Shown here one piece after another: positions 47,875 through 56,330 of a DNA stretch of 64,000 bases (positions are counted from its first letter, which is position 1; each line of letters starts with the position of its first letter). The stretch is from NCBI GenBank assembly GCA_035294085.1, contig DATGLP010000026.1, positions 93,414-157,413 of the forward strand, read 5' to 3'. The stretch comes from Acidimicrobiales bacterium (GTDB lineage: Bacteria > Actinomycetota > Acidimicrobiia > Acidimicrobiales > Bog-793). The notes under the pieces were generated by a model that was not told where the DNA came from, did not search any database, and worked only from the letters and a program-made list of their open reading frames with translations. Position numbers and translations under genes: made by a program.

Positions 47875-49401
47875 ATGCCCACGTACCTGTCTCCCGGCGT
47901 CTACGTCGAGGAGCTCGAGTCTGGCTCCCGCCCGATCGAAGGCGTCGGGACGGCAGTCGCCGCGTTCGTCGGCCTCGCCGAGCGAGGCCCGTTCAACCAG
48001 CCCACGCTCGTCACCAACTGGAGCCAGTACACCCAGACCTTCGGCGAGTTCGTCGAGGGCGCGTTCCTCTCGCACGCCGTCTACGGCTACTTCCAGAACG
48101 GCGGCGGTGCGTGCTACGTCGTGCGCATCGGCTCGGGCCCCGAGCGCGCCGCTGTCGCGCAGCTCGGCACGGGCGGGGAGGCGCCGCTCAGCGCGTACCG
48201 GATCCAGGCGCTCGCCGCGGGCCCCGAGGGCAACGGGATCACGGTCGAGGTGGCCGACAGCGAGGTGGCCGGCGCCGAGGAAGGCGCCTTCAAGCTCGTC
48301 GTCAAGGCGAACGGGAGCGTCGCGGAGACCTTCGACCCCGTCTCGCCCAAGCGCGGCAAGACGAACGTCGTGACCGTCGTGAACGCCCAGAGCCAGCTCA
48401 TCCGCATCGAGGAGACGGCGAAGGGCGCCATCGAGTCCGTCGCTCGCGGCAGCGTGAGCCTCTCGGGGGGCGGCGTCGAGGCGCCCTCGAGGCTGAACGC
48501 CGGCGACTACGTCGGCGACCCGGCGTCGCGCTCGGGGGTCGGCGGTCTCGAGGCCGTCGACGAGGTGACGATGGTCTGCGTGCCCGACCTCATGAGCGCC
48601 TACCAGAAGGGTCTCATCGACCTCGAGGGCGTGAAGGCCGTGCAGCTCGGCATGATCTCCCACTGCGAGCTCATGGGCGACCGCATGGCGATCCTCGACG
48701 CGCCGCCGGGCCTCAACGCCCAGGAGGTCAAGGACTGGCGCGTCAACCTGGCGGGCTACGACTCGAAGTACGCGACCCTGTACTGGCCGTGGATCAAGGT
48801 GTTCGACCCTGCCACGGGCACGAACATCTTCGCGCCGCCCTCCGGCCACGTCGCCGGGATCTGGGGGCGCAACGACGACACGCGCGGCGTCCACAAGGCG
48901 CCGGCGAACGAGGTCGTCCGCGGCGCGATCGACATCGAGCTCAACATCACGAAGAACGAGCACGACCTCCTCAACCCGGTCGGGATCAACGTCATCCGGG
49001 CCTTCCCCGGACGCGGGATCCGCGTCTGGGGGGCGAGGACGCTCTCGAGCGACCCGGCGTGGCGCTACATCAACGTGCGTCGGCTGTTCAACTACCTCGA
49101 GGAGTCGATCCTCGGCGGTACGGACTGGGTGGTGTTCGAGCCGAACGACCGCGCGCTGTGGGCGAAGATCCGCCGCACGATCGCGGCGTTCCTCGTGAAC
49201 GAGTGGCGCAAGGGCGCCCTGTTCGGCTCGACGCCGAACGAGGCGTTCTTCGTGAAGTGCGACGACGAGACGAACCCCGCGGAGGGCATCGACGCTGGCC
49301 AGGTCGTCTGCGAGATCGGCGTCGCGCCCGTCAAGCCGGCGGAGTTCGTGGTCTTCCGACTCTCGCAGTTCTCCGGCGGGACGAGCCTCGTCTCGGAGTG
49401 A
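47875..49401 (+). CDS. cis2: eCIS contractile sheath protein (Cis2-like)
   Basis: A 508-residue phage-tail-sheath protein. It begins MPTYLSPGVYVEELESGSRPIEGVGTAVAAFVGLAERGP, the classic sheath opening, and ends with GRGIRVWGARTLSSDPAWRYINVRRLFNYLEESI and VVCEIGVAPVKPAEFVVFRLSQF, the conserved C-terminal sheath domain that lines the helix and holds the extended state. Contraction of this sheath drives the inner tube. An AGGAGGG site eight bases before ATG suggests strong translation. Confidence 0.95.
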   Translation: MPTYLSPGVYVEELESGSRPIEGVGTAVAAFVGLAERGPFNQPTLVTNWSQYTQTFGEFVEGAFLSHAVYGYFQNGGGACYVVRIGSGPERAAVAQLGTGGEAPLSAYRIQALAAGPEGNGITVEVADSEVAGAEEGAFKLVVKANGSVAETFDPVSPKRGKTNVVTVVNAQSQLIRIEETAKGAIESVARGSVSLSGGGVEAPSRLNAGDYVGDPASRSGVGGLEAVDEVTMVCVPDLMSAYQKGLIDLEGVKAVQLGMISHCELMGDRMAILDAPPGLNAQEVKDWRVNLAGYDSKYATLYWPWIKVFDPATGTNIFAPPSGHVAGIWGRNDDTRGVHKAPANEVVRGAIDIELNITKNEHDLLNPVGINVIRAFPGRGIRVWGARTLSSDPAWRYINVRRLFNYLEESILGGTDWVVFEPNDRALWAKIRRTIAAFLVNEWRKGALFGSTPNEAFFVKCDDETNPAEGIDAGQVVCEIGVAPVKPAEFVVFRLSQFSGGTSLVSE

Positions 49402-49404
49402 CAC

Positions 49405-49427
49405 GTCGGGGCGCGCAGCGCCCCGAC
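49405..49427 (+). terminator. Strong hairpin between sheath and tube genes
   Basis: GTCGGGGCGC and GCGCCCCGAC form a perfect 10-bp stem with a three-base GCA loop, four bases after the sheath stop; a smaller CGCCG-CA-CGGCG hairpin follows at once. There is no T-run. It may be a partial terminator or a processing/stability element that sets different levels of sheath and tube. Confidence 0.5.
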
Positions 49428-49506
49428 CGCCGCACGGCGGCGAAGGTGAACCAACGGCTGTAGGCGGGCGAGGAGCCCGTGGACGTGGAGAAGAGGAGCG
49501 ACGAGC

Positions 49507-49953
49507 GTGGGACTTCCCGAATTCGACACCGGCGTCGGCTGGTCATTCGGCCTGGAGATCGACGGCATCGAGATCAAGGAGATCCAGCAGGTCGACGGGC
49601 TGAAGCTCGAGGTCGACTCCATCGAGCTCAAGCACAACACCTCGGACGGCAAGTACATCAACAAGATGCTCCCGGGCCGGCGCAAGGCGGGGGAGATCAG
49701 CCTGACCCGAGGCGTCACGAGCGACACCGGCTGGCACAGCTGGATCCAGCTCGTCATGGAGGGCAACATGCCCGGGGCCCGCAAGAACGGCCAGATCAAC
49801 ATCTACGACTACATGGGCAATCCCGTGCAGTCGTTCAAGTTCATCAACGGCTGGGCGAAGAGCATCGAGTACGGGACGCTCAAGGCAGGTGACACCTCCG
49901 TGCTCACCGAGAAGCTGACCATCGCCCACGAGGGCCTCGAGCCGGCGTCGTGA
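49507..49953 (+). CDS. cis1: eCIS inner tube protein (Cis1-like)
   Basis: A 148-residue T4 gp19/Hcp-like tube protein. GWSFGLEIDGIEIKEIQQVDGLKLEVDSIELKHNTSDGKYINKMLPGRRKAGEISLTRGV is characteristic of eCIS tubes. Hexamers stack to form the channel that carries cargo. GTG 49507 follows GAGGAGCGACGAGC. The stop shares a base with the next start (TGATG). Confidence 0.92.
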   Translation: MGLPEFDTGVGWSFGLEIDGIEIKEIQQVDGLKLEVDSIELKHNTSDGKYINKMLPGRRKAGEISLTRGVTSDTGWHSWIQLVMEGNMPGARKNGQINIYDYMGNPVQSFKFINGWAKSIEYGTLKAGDTSVLTEKLTIAHEGLEPAS

Positions 49954-50450
49954 TGCGGCGGGGCCCGGCGACGGCCACCGGGTCCGAGTCGGACGCTCCG
50001 GCGGCGGAGCCCTCCGCGGCTCCGCCGCCGGGCGCGACCGCGCCGGCGACGGTGGCGCAGCCCGAGAGCCAGGCGCTGCGCACGGAGTTCGACTTCATCC
50101 TGCCGCGCGGCTACGTCGACCCATCGGGTACGGTGCACCGCGAGGGGCGGATGCGGCTCGCGACCGCGCGCGACGAGCTGCTCCCGCTCCACGACGACCG
50201 CGTGCGCGCCAACCCCCCGTACCTGAGCGTCGTGCTCCTCGCGCGGGTGATCACCCGACTCGGGACCCTCGAGGGCGACGCGGTGAACGCGAGCGTCGTC
50301 GAGAACCTCTTCGCCTCGGATCTCGCCTTCCTGCAGGATCTCTACCGGCGCGTCAACTCGGAGGGGCACACCCTCGCCGCGGTGACGTGCCCGTCGTGCA
50401 ACGAGCGCTTCTCGGTCGATCTGGCCGGTGGTCGCCTGGGGGAATCGTGA
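49953..50450 (+). CDS. eCIS small zinc-motif protein, tail-assembly-chaperone-like position
   Basis: A 165-residue protein. After an Ala/Pro-rich lead of about 45 residues it has a beta-rich segment (RTEFDFILPRGYVDPSGTVHREGRMRLATARDEL) and a helical part (VVLLARVITRLGTLEGDAVNASVVENLFASDLAFLQDLYRRVN), ending with TCPSCNERFSVDL, where only one CxxC pair is seen. Similar proteins lie after the tube in Streptomyces clusters. The place between tube and the long 863-residue gene is where phages encode tail assembly chaperones. Function is inferred from position only. Confidence 0.65.
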   Translation: MRRGPATATGSESDAPAAEPSAAPPPGATAPATVAQPESQALRTEFDFILPRGYVDPSGTVHREGRMRLATARDELLPLHDDRVRANPPYLSVVLLARVITRLGTLEGDAVNASVVENLFASDLAFLQDLYRRVNSEGHTLAAVTCPSCNERFSVDLAGGRLGES

Positions 50451-50605
50451 CGTACGCGCCCGACCGGCTCTACCAGGAGGTCGCGTACGTCGCCTACCAC
50501 TTCCACTGGTCGCTCGGCGACATCCTCGACCTCGAGCACCCGACCCGTCGTCGCTTCGTCGACGAGATCGCCAGCATCAACCGACGGCTGTCCGGCGAGA
50601 GCTGA
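50447..50605 (+). CDS. DUF6760-like 52-residue protein
   Basis: The GTG at 50447 overlaps the preceding stop (GTGA) and gives VTYAPDRLYQEVAYVAYHFHWSLGDILDLEHPTRRRFVDEIASINRRL, which resembles small DUF6760 proteins of actinobacterial eCIS clusters. It is helical and in the -1 frame of the preceding gene. A run of five G residues (50438-50442) lies just before the overlap and could allow a -1 slip that fuses the two, as for phage chaperone pairs; reinitiation is the simpler reading. Confidence 0.7.
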   Translation: MTYAPDRLYQEVAYVAYHFHWSLGDILDLEHPTRRRFVDEIASINRRLSGES

Positions 50606-50608
50606 GCG

Positions 50609-53200
50609 ATGGGCGTCGTCTCGCTGCTGCGCCGGACGGTCTCCCGTGCGCGGGGGGGTGCGTCGCCGGCGGCGCCCGCTCCGCCGGGCCCGGTCGCGCT
50701 CCAACGCGCAGCGGCTCCCGAGGTGCCCACCCGCCCGGCCTGGGAGGAGGTGGCGCCGCTCGAGCTGACGCTCGGGGAGCTGGACGGCGTCGTGTCGACG
50801 CGCTTCGGGGAGCACCTGCGCGCGTGGCAGGACCCGACGGTCTCGCTCGCGCCACTCGGCCACCGTCGCGGCGCGGAGGAGCCCGCCGGCGAGGTGGCGG
50901 GCATCGCCGTCCTCTCCGAGCCGCTCGCCCCCCCCGCCAATCCGATCGGCGTCGGCGGACCGAGTCTCGAGCTCGCCGAGACGGCGCCCGCCTCGCGCGC
51001 GCAGCATGCGACCTCGGCGCCAGCGGCGGTCCCGGCGTCCGTGCAGCGCACGACGCCGCCGCCGGAGCCGATCGCGACCCCCGCTGCCGAGCCTGTCGCG
51101 CCGGGGCGTCCGCCGCTCGCGCGCTCGCCGTCGGGCCAGCGCGTCGTCGAGGCCGAGCCGATCGTCGCGCGCTCGCAGCCGGTTCCGGCGCGAGCGCTGG
51201 CACCGGCGTCGCAGGGAAGGCCCGACTCGCCCGGGCCGGGAGCTCGGGCGCTCCCGCTCGCAGCGCCCGTCGCGCGCGAGCGAGGCCCCGAGTCGCCGCC
51301 GCTCGCAGGCGTCCCCGTCCAGCGAGCCGGTCTGCGCGCCGGTCCCGACGTGCTGCAGCCGGCCGCCCCCGCCCCGCCGGCCGCCCCCGCCCCCCCGGCC
51401 GCTGTCCCGGCCGCGAGCGGGGGCGCAGCCGTCGCCGGGCTCTCCAGCGCGCCCGCCGTGCCGCCCCGCCCGCGCGGACGCGTGGAGGCGCCGCAGGGCG
51501 CCCTCGTGCGCGCCGCCGACCCCCCCCTCGTGCTGCGCACGCTGCGCAGCGCGGCAGCGCCGGGCCCGACGTCGAGCGCGGGAGCGGTCGCCTCCGCGCC
51601 GGCGACCGCCGCGCCTGCTGCGCCGGTCGTCCAGCGTGCGGTGTCGCCGGAGGCGCCGGAGCCGGCGGATTCCGGGCGCGAGCGGGCGCAGCCGGCCGCG
51701 CACGACACGGCGGCGCTCCTCGGCGAGCGGCCTGCGCCGACGAGCGCCGGAGTCCCGGCCGCGCCGGCCGCGCCGGCCACTCCCTCGGAGGGCTCTCGTC
51801 CGCTCGCGAACGCCGAGGAACCGGCGCGCCCGCTGCGGCGGACTGGGCTCGGCGAGCCGCTGCACAGCCTGCCGCCGACCGCAAGGAAGATCGACGCGCC
51901 CGCGGCCGACCGGCCGGGCGCGCAGGTGCAGCGTTCCCCGGCGCCGCCCCTGGCACCCGTGGCGCCCCCCACGAGCGGCCGTGCCGGCCCTGTTCAGGAG
52001 GACATCGAGCTCGTTCCCGAGGGCCTCGAGCTGTCGCGCGTCCTCGAGCGCCGGGTCCGCCTCGACGAGGCGCCGGTCGCACCACCCGATCCCCGGGCAC
52101 CGCTCGTCGGCGACCGCTCGATCGCGCCCGTGCTCGGTGGCGAGCCGACCGGTGGCGCCGCGGGCGCGGCCGGCGAGGGCCCTCGACCCATCCACGAGTC
52201 CGTGGCGTCCGCCCACCGGCTCGCGGCGGCGACGGTCCAGCGAACGGTCGAGGGCGCTCCCGCCCGCCAGCCGCACGCGCCGTCGTCGTGGGCAGGACCG
52301 ACTGCTGCGAGCGCCGGGCGAGCGGCGGCTCCCGTCGGCGGTGCGCGCCCGTTCCCGGGCGCAGGGCATCCGGCGCAGGTCGGACCGAGCCCGGGCGCGC
52401 TGACGCTCCAGGCGCTCGCCGAGCCAGGAGTGCCGAGTTCGCCGCTCGCGCCGTCGGTCGCCGTCCCGACGCCCGTCGTCCCCGCGTCCCCGTCGCCGGC
52501 CGGCCTGCGGACGCCGGTCGTGCGCCCGACCTTCGTCCAGCCCGACGTGCCGCCGATCGTCCAGCGGGCCAGCTTCGAACGGCCTGGCCCTGGCTCGGCC
52601 GGCTCGGCAGCAACGGTGGCCGGGCTCGCGGTCCACGCGCGCGAGGCGCCCGTACGGGTGCTCGGCCAGCCGACGTCGAGGCCGAGCCCTGGCGGCTTCG
52701 CGCCGGCCTACGAGCCGCCCGCGTCCTCGCCGCGCGAGCCGCTGGCGCTCACGGCTGGGCCGAGCGATCGAGCGCGTCGTTGGTCGCCGGATGCGACCGC
52801 GCCGCGCGAGCCGCTGGCGCTCGCCGTCGCGCCCCCGGCGACGATCCAACGCCTTCCCGCCGCGGGACCCCAGCCGGCGCGAGCCGAGGTGTCGACGAGC
52901 TCGGTCCAGACCAGCGCGCGCCCGCTCGGCTCGAGCCCGGCTCCGGCTCCCGCCGCGCCGGTGCTTCCGGTGCAGCGTTTCGTTGGGGACCTCGCTGCCA
53001 GCGTCCTGCAGTCGGCGTTCGGCTCGAAGGCCGCCTCCAAGGAGGCGGGCGCCCAGGAGGGTGCGCCCGGCAGAGAGCTGTCGAACCAGGAGGTCCGCCG
53101 GCTCGCCGGACGCGTCTACCCCTACATCAGCCAGCGGCTGAAGGCCGAGCTCGTGCGCGACCGAGAGCGGGCCGGGATGATCACCGGCCTGCACCGCTAG
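50609..53200 (+). CDS. 863-residue Pro/Ala-rich eCIS protein with periodic hydrophobic-QR motifs
   Basis: The protein is almost wholly disordered, Ala/Pro/Val/Ser-rich. Two parts look ordered: residues about 42-75 (PAWEEVAPLELTLGELDGVVSTRFGEHLRAWQD) and the last 45 (ELSNQEVRRLAGRVYPYISQRLKAELVRDRERAG). Tripeptides of the form LQR/VQR/IQR start at residues 31, 145, 237, 341, 440, 543, 651, 746 and 788; the first eight are spaced 92-114 residues apart. PREPLAL occurs twice near 708 and 732. It lies where phages encode the tape measure, but it has no coiled-coil helices. Function is unknown; a scaffold or cargo-loading role is an inference. Confidence 0.8.
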   Translation: MGVVSLLRRTVSRARGGASPAAPAPPGPVALQRAAAPEVPTRPAWEEVAPLELTLGELDGVVSTRFGEHLRAWQDPTVSLAPLGHRRGAEEPAGEVAGIAVLSEPLAPPANPIGVGGPSLELAETAPASRAQHATSAPAAVPASVQRTTPPPEPIATPAAEPVAPGRPPLARSPSGQRVVEAEPIVARSQPVPARALAPASQGRPDSPGPGARALPLAAPVARERGPESPPLAGVPVQRAGLRAGPDVLQPAAPAPPAAPAPPAAVPAASGGAAVAGLSSAPAVPPRPRGRVEAPQGALVRAADPPLVLRTLRSAAAPGPTSSAGAVASAPATAAPAAPVVQRAVSPEAPEPADSGRERAQPAAHDTAALLGERPAPTSAGVPAAPAAPATPSEGSRPLANAEEPARPLRRTGLGEPLHSLPPTARKIDAPAADRPGAQVQRSPAPPLAPVAPPTSGRAGPVQEDIELVPEGLELSRVLERRVRLDEAPVAPPDPRAPLVGDRSIAPVLGGEPTGGAAGAAGEGPRPIHESVASAHRLAAATVQRTVEGAPARQPHAPSSWAGPTAASAGRAAAPVGGARPFPGAGHPAQVGPSPGALTLQALAEPGVPSSPLAPSVAVPTPVVPASPSPAGLRTPVVRPTFVQPDVPPIVQRASFERPGPGSAGSAATVAGLAVHAREAPVRVLGQPTSRPSPGGFAPAYEPPASSPREPLALTAGPSDRARRWSPDATAPREPLALAVAPPATIQRLPAAGPQPARAEVSTSSVQTSARPLGSSPAPAPAAPVLPVQRFVGDLAASVLQSAFGSKAASKEAGAQEGAPGRELSNQEVRRLAGRVYPYISQRLKAELVRDRERAGMITGLHR

Positions 53201-53209
53201 GGGCCGGCG

Positions 53210-53650
53210 ATGAGCGACCCGACCCTCGACTCGGTCGTCAGCGTCTACTTCAGCCTCGAGATCGACACCGCCGACCTCGGCGTCTTCTCCGCGTGCGACG
53301 GCCTCGGGATGGAGTTCCAGGTCACCCAGCGCGAGGAGGGCGGCGGCGGCATCTACGTCTACCAGCTGCCCGGGCGCTTCAAGTACACGAACCTGCGGGT
53401 CACCCGACCCGTCGGCCCGGACACCGCGAAGACGATGGCGTGGCTGTCGAGCATGGCGGGCACGATGCGGCCCACGACGGCGCGCCTGCGCGCGCTCGAC
53501 CCCGCGGGCAACACCGTGTTCGCGTGGGTGCTCACCGGCGTCGTCCCGGCGCGCTGGACCGGCCCGTCCTTCGACGCGAGCAACCCCCAGGCGGCTACGG
53601 AGACGCTCGAGCTCGCGTACACCTCGATCACCGTTGACCCTGGTACCTAG
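53210..53650 (+). CDS. cis5: Second tube-like protein (tube initiator, Cis5-like)
   Basis: A 146-residue gp19-like protein: VSVYFSLEIDTADLGVFSACDGLGMEFQVTQREEGGGGIYVYQLPGRFKYTNLRVTRPV is the pattern of the baseplate-proximal tube protein that joins the tube to the spike. It differs clearly from the main tube protein. It starts nine bases after the 863-residue gene. Confidence 0.85.
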   Translation: MSDPTLDSVVSVYFSLEIDTADLGVFSACDGLGMEFQVTQREEGGGGIYVYQLPGRFKYTNLRVTRPVGPDTAKTMAWLSSMAGTMRPTTARLRALDPAGNTVFAWVLTGVVPARWTGPSFDASNPQAATETLELAYTSITVDPGT

Positions 53651-53661
53651 GGAAGGGAACC

Positions 53662-54534
53662 GTGACCTTTCTCCCCGACACCTCTGACCTCGCGAACGTC
53701 GTCGATCGCAAGCTCGAGCAGGCGTACCTGCTCATCATTCCGCCGTCCTCGCCCGCCGGCGGTGCCGCGTCGGCGGCGCTCGCCGCGGCCGGGATCGGCG
53801 CTGACGAGGGGGCGTCCCTCGCCACCGGCGGTGGCGGCGGCGGGACCGCAGGCGAGCAGGCCGCCTACGGCGACTCGGCGGTCAGTACGACCGAGGCGGA
53901 GATCGGCGGCAACGCAGGCGGGAAGATCACGTTCCTGTTCAACCCGCAGCAGTACACGGTCGAGAAGAGCGCTGACTGGTCGCGCGAGCCGCAGGTCGGC
54001 GCGCTGCTGGCGCCGGTGCCGCAGTTCAGGGGCACGAACGCGCGCGTCATGAACGTCGACATCCTCCTCGACGCCAGCTACTCGACGTCGGGCAGCGTCG
54101 AGAACGACGTCAACCTGCTCTTCTCGTGCTGCGCGCCGACGGCGATGTCGGTCCTGCTCGGAACGCCGTCGCCGCCCTTCGTCCTCTTCGGCTGGGGGAC
54201 CACGCTCGGCTTCCTCGCCTACATGCGAAGCGTGCGGGCGGAGTACACGCTCTTCCGTCCCGACGGCGCGCCGCTGCGCGCGAACTGCAGCCTCGTCATG
54301 GAGGAGATTCCGATGCAGTTCGGCAAGCAGAACCCGACCTCTGGCGGGCGCGCGCGCCGGACGCGCACGACGGTCGCCGGCGACACCCTGCAGAGCGTCG
54401 CCTATCGCGAGTACGGCCGACCGGCGCTGTGGCGCGCCATCGCCGAGGCGAATGGCATCGAGGACCCCCTCCGCCTGGCTCCGGGGACGACGTTGCTCAT
54501 CCCGCCGCCCGACGAGGCGGCGGCCATGGCGTGA
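53662..54534 (+). CDS. cis7: LysM-domain baseplate protein (Cis7-like)
   Basis: A 290-residue protein. After an opening that includes LEQAYLLIIPPS and a Gly/Ala-rich insert, it has the family core KITFLFNPQQYTVEKSADWSREPQ, shared with eCIS/phage hub proteins, and a C-terminal LysM (TVAGDTLQSVAYREYGRPALWRAIAEANGIEDPLRLAPGTTLLIPP). It is thought to bridge tube initiator and spike. The LysM probably makes protein contacts here, as in T4 gp53, rather than binding peptidoglycan. Confidence 0.88.
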   Translation: MTFLPDTSDLANVVDRKLEQAYLLIIPPSSPAGGAASAALAAAGIGADEGASLATGGGGGGTAGEQAAYGDSAVSTTEAEIGGNAGGKITFLFNPQQYTVEKSADWSREPQVGALLAPVPQFRGTNARVMNVDILLDASYSTSGSVENDVNLLFSCCAPTAMSVLLGTPSPPFVLFGWGTTLGFLAYMRSVRAEYTLFRPDGAPLRANCSLVMEEIPMQFGKQNPTSGGRARRTRTTVAGDTLQSVAYREYGRPALWRAIAEANGIEDPLRLAPGTTLLIPPPDEAAAMA

Positions 54535-54546
54535 GGTAGCCGCGGC

Positions 54547-56322
54547 GTGGACACGCAGTGGTCGAGCTCGCTCGTCATCGAGGTCGACGGCGTCCCGCTC
54601 GATCCCCTCGTCGCGGACCTGCTCGTCGGGGCGGTGGTCGAGAACAGCATGCACCTGCCCGACATGTTCGAGCTCGTCTTCACCGACCCCGCCGCGGACG
54701 TCGCCGAGCTCGGCGGCTTCGTCCCCGGTGCCGAGGTGGTGATCAGCGTCGACAACGGCGAGCCGGTGCCGGTCCCCCTCGTGGTCGGCGAGGTGACCGC
54801 CCTCGAGCTCGAGTACGACCAGACGGGCAAGCGGACGATCATCCGTGGCCTCGACCTGTCCAACCGGCTGATGCGCGGCAAGAAGACGCGCGTCTTCGAG
54901 GACATGCTCGCCTCCGAGATCGTCGAGGAGATCCTCGCCGAGAACGGCATCGAGCTGAACGAGATCGAGCCGACCGACGACCTCATCGAGTACAAGCTGC
55001 AGGCGGGCGTCACCGACTGGGACTTCATCCAGACGCTCGCGATGGACTGCGGCTACCGGGCCTACATGTCCGACGGCGTCTTCACCTTCGCCCCCGCCGT
55101 GCCTCCCGTGGAGGGGGACGTCCCCGGGACGCTCGAGGAGAGCGGCCCCACCCAGATCGTGGTCGGCGACAGCCTGATCCGGCTGCGCGCCGTCGTTCGC
55201 TCCAACGAGCAGGTCGAGGACGTCCAGGTGACGGGCTGGAGCCCGCTCGAGGACGCGCCGGTGATCGGCGTGTCCCCGGCGGAGGCGATCGCCACCGAGA
55301 CGGTCGTGCAGCCCGAGGAGCTCGCCTCCGTCGAGGGCGCCAACAGCTTCCTCTACCTCGGCTTCCCGACGGCCGACGAGGACGCCGCCGAGACGAAGGC
55401 GGCTGCCCTCGGCAATCAGCTCGCCGAGTCCTACGCCGAGCTCGAGGGCGAGTGCATGGGCGACGCTGCCTTGAAGGCGGGTGTCGCTATCAACCTCAGC
55501 CTCGCCGGGGCGAGCTTCGACGGCGCCTACACGCTCACCTCGACCCGGCACGTCTTCAGCCCGGAGAGCGGCTACACGACGCAGTTCAGCGCGAGCGGCT
55601 GGCAGGATCGCACGCTGCTCGGGCTCGCGAAGGGTCCCGAGGTGGGCGTCACGCCGCCGCCCCAGCGGATCAACGGGGTCGTCTCGGCGACCGTGGTCAA
55701 CGTCCGCGACCCCGAGGAGCAGGGGAGGGTCCAGGTCCTCTACGAGTGGATGGACACCGAGGGCGTCGCGATGAGCGACTGGGCCCGCGTCGTGCAGATC
55801 GGCGCCGGCGAGGGGTTCGGCTTCTTCTGGCTGCCCGAGGAGGGCGACGAGGTGCTCGTCTCCTTCGAGCAGGGCGACCCGTCTCGCCCAGTCGTCCTCG
55901 GCTCGCTCTACAACACCGTCCTCGAGCCGGCCGCCCCGGCGGCGATCGACGAGGCCACCGGCCTCGTCGCCATGCGGAGGATCAGCTCCCGCTTCTACCA
56001 CAACATCACCTTCCTCGACTCCGAGGAGCAGACCGGGATCTTGATCGAGACGGGCGACGAGCTCGCCGGGATCTTCCTCGACGCGGACGAGCAGGTCATC
56101 AGCATCTACAACCTCGACGGGGACATCGCGATCAGCGGCACCGACATCCAGATCAGCGCCGAGGGGGACCTGTCCCTCGAGGCGGTGGGGGAGCTGTCGA
56201 TCTCCGCCGCGTCGGTGACGATCGAGGGGGAGGGCGACGTCTCCCTCTCGGGCGCGGCGGTGGAGCTCACCGCCGAGGGGGAGATGTCCCTCGACGGTCC
56301 GATCGTCACGATCAACGGCTAG
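54547..56322 (+). CDS. cis8: VgrG-like central spike protein (Cis8-like)
   Basis: A 591-residue spike. Residues 1-370 follow the gp27-like hub; residues about 374-456 are the gp5/VgrG OB-fold (INGVVSATVVNVRDPEEQGRVQVLYEW to VVLGSLYN); the rest, from about 475, is a beta-helix of short repeats (DGDIAISGTDIQISAEGDLSLEA, SLSGAAVELTAEGEMSLDGP). The trimer would form the puncturing needle. No PAAR gene was found to cap it. GTG 54547 gives a normal hub opening. Confidence 0.92.
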   Translation: MDTQWSSSLVIEVDGVPLDPLVADLLVGAVVENSMHLPDMFELVFTDPAADVAELGGFVPGAEVVISVDNGEPVPVPLVVGEVTALELEYDQTGKRTIIRGLDLSNRLMRGKKTRVFEDMLASEIVEEILAENGIELNEIEPTDDLIEYKLQAGVTDWDFIQTLAMDCGYRAYMSDGVFTFAPAVPPVEGDVPGTLEESGPTQIVVGDSLIRLRAVVRSNEQVEDVQVTGWSPLEDAPVIGVSPAEAIATETVVQPEELASVEGANSFLYLGFPTADEDAAETKAAALGNQLAESYAELEGECMGDAALKAGVAINLSLAGASFDGAYTLTSTRHVFSPESGYTTQFSASGWQDRTLLGLAKGPEVGVTPPPQRINGVVSATVVNVRDPEEQGRVQVLYEWMDTEGVAMSDWARVVQIGAGEGFGFFWLPEEGDEVLVSFEQGDPSRPVVLGSLYNTVLEPAAPAAIDEATGLVAMRRISSRFYHNITFLDSEEQTGILIETGDELAGIFLDADEQVISIYNLDGDIAISGTDIQISAEGDLSLEAVGELSISAASVTIEGEGDVSLSGAAVELTAEGEMSLDGPIVTING

Positions 56323-56330
56323 GGGGGCGC

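Noticed and set aside
50609..53200. Calling the 863-residue gene a tape-measure protein
   Set aside because: The position fits, but the protein is Pro/Ala-rich and disordered, without the long helices or hydrophobic segments of tape measures.
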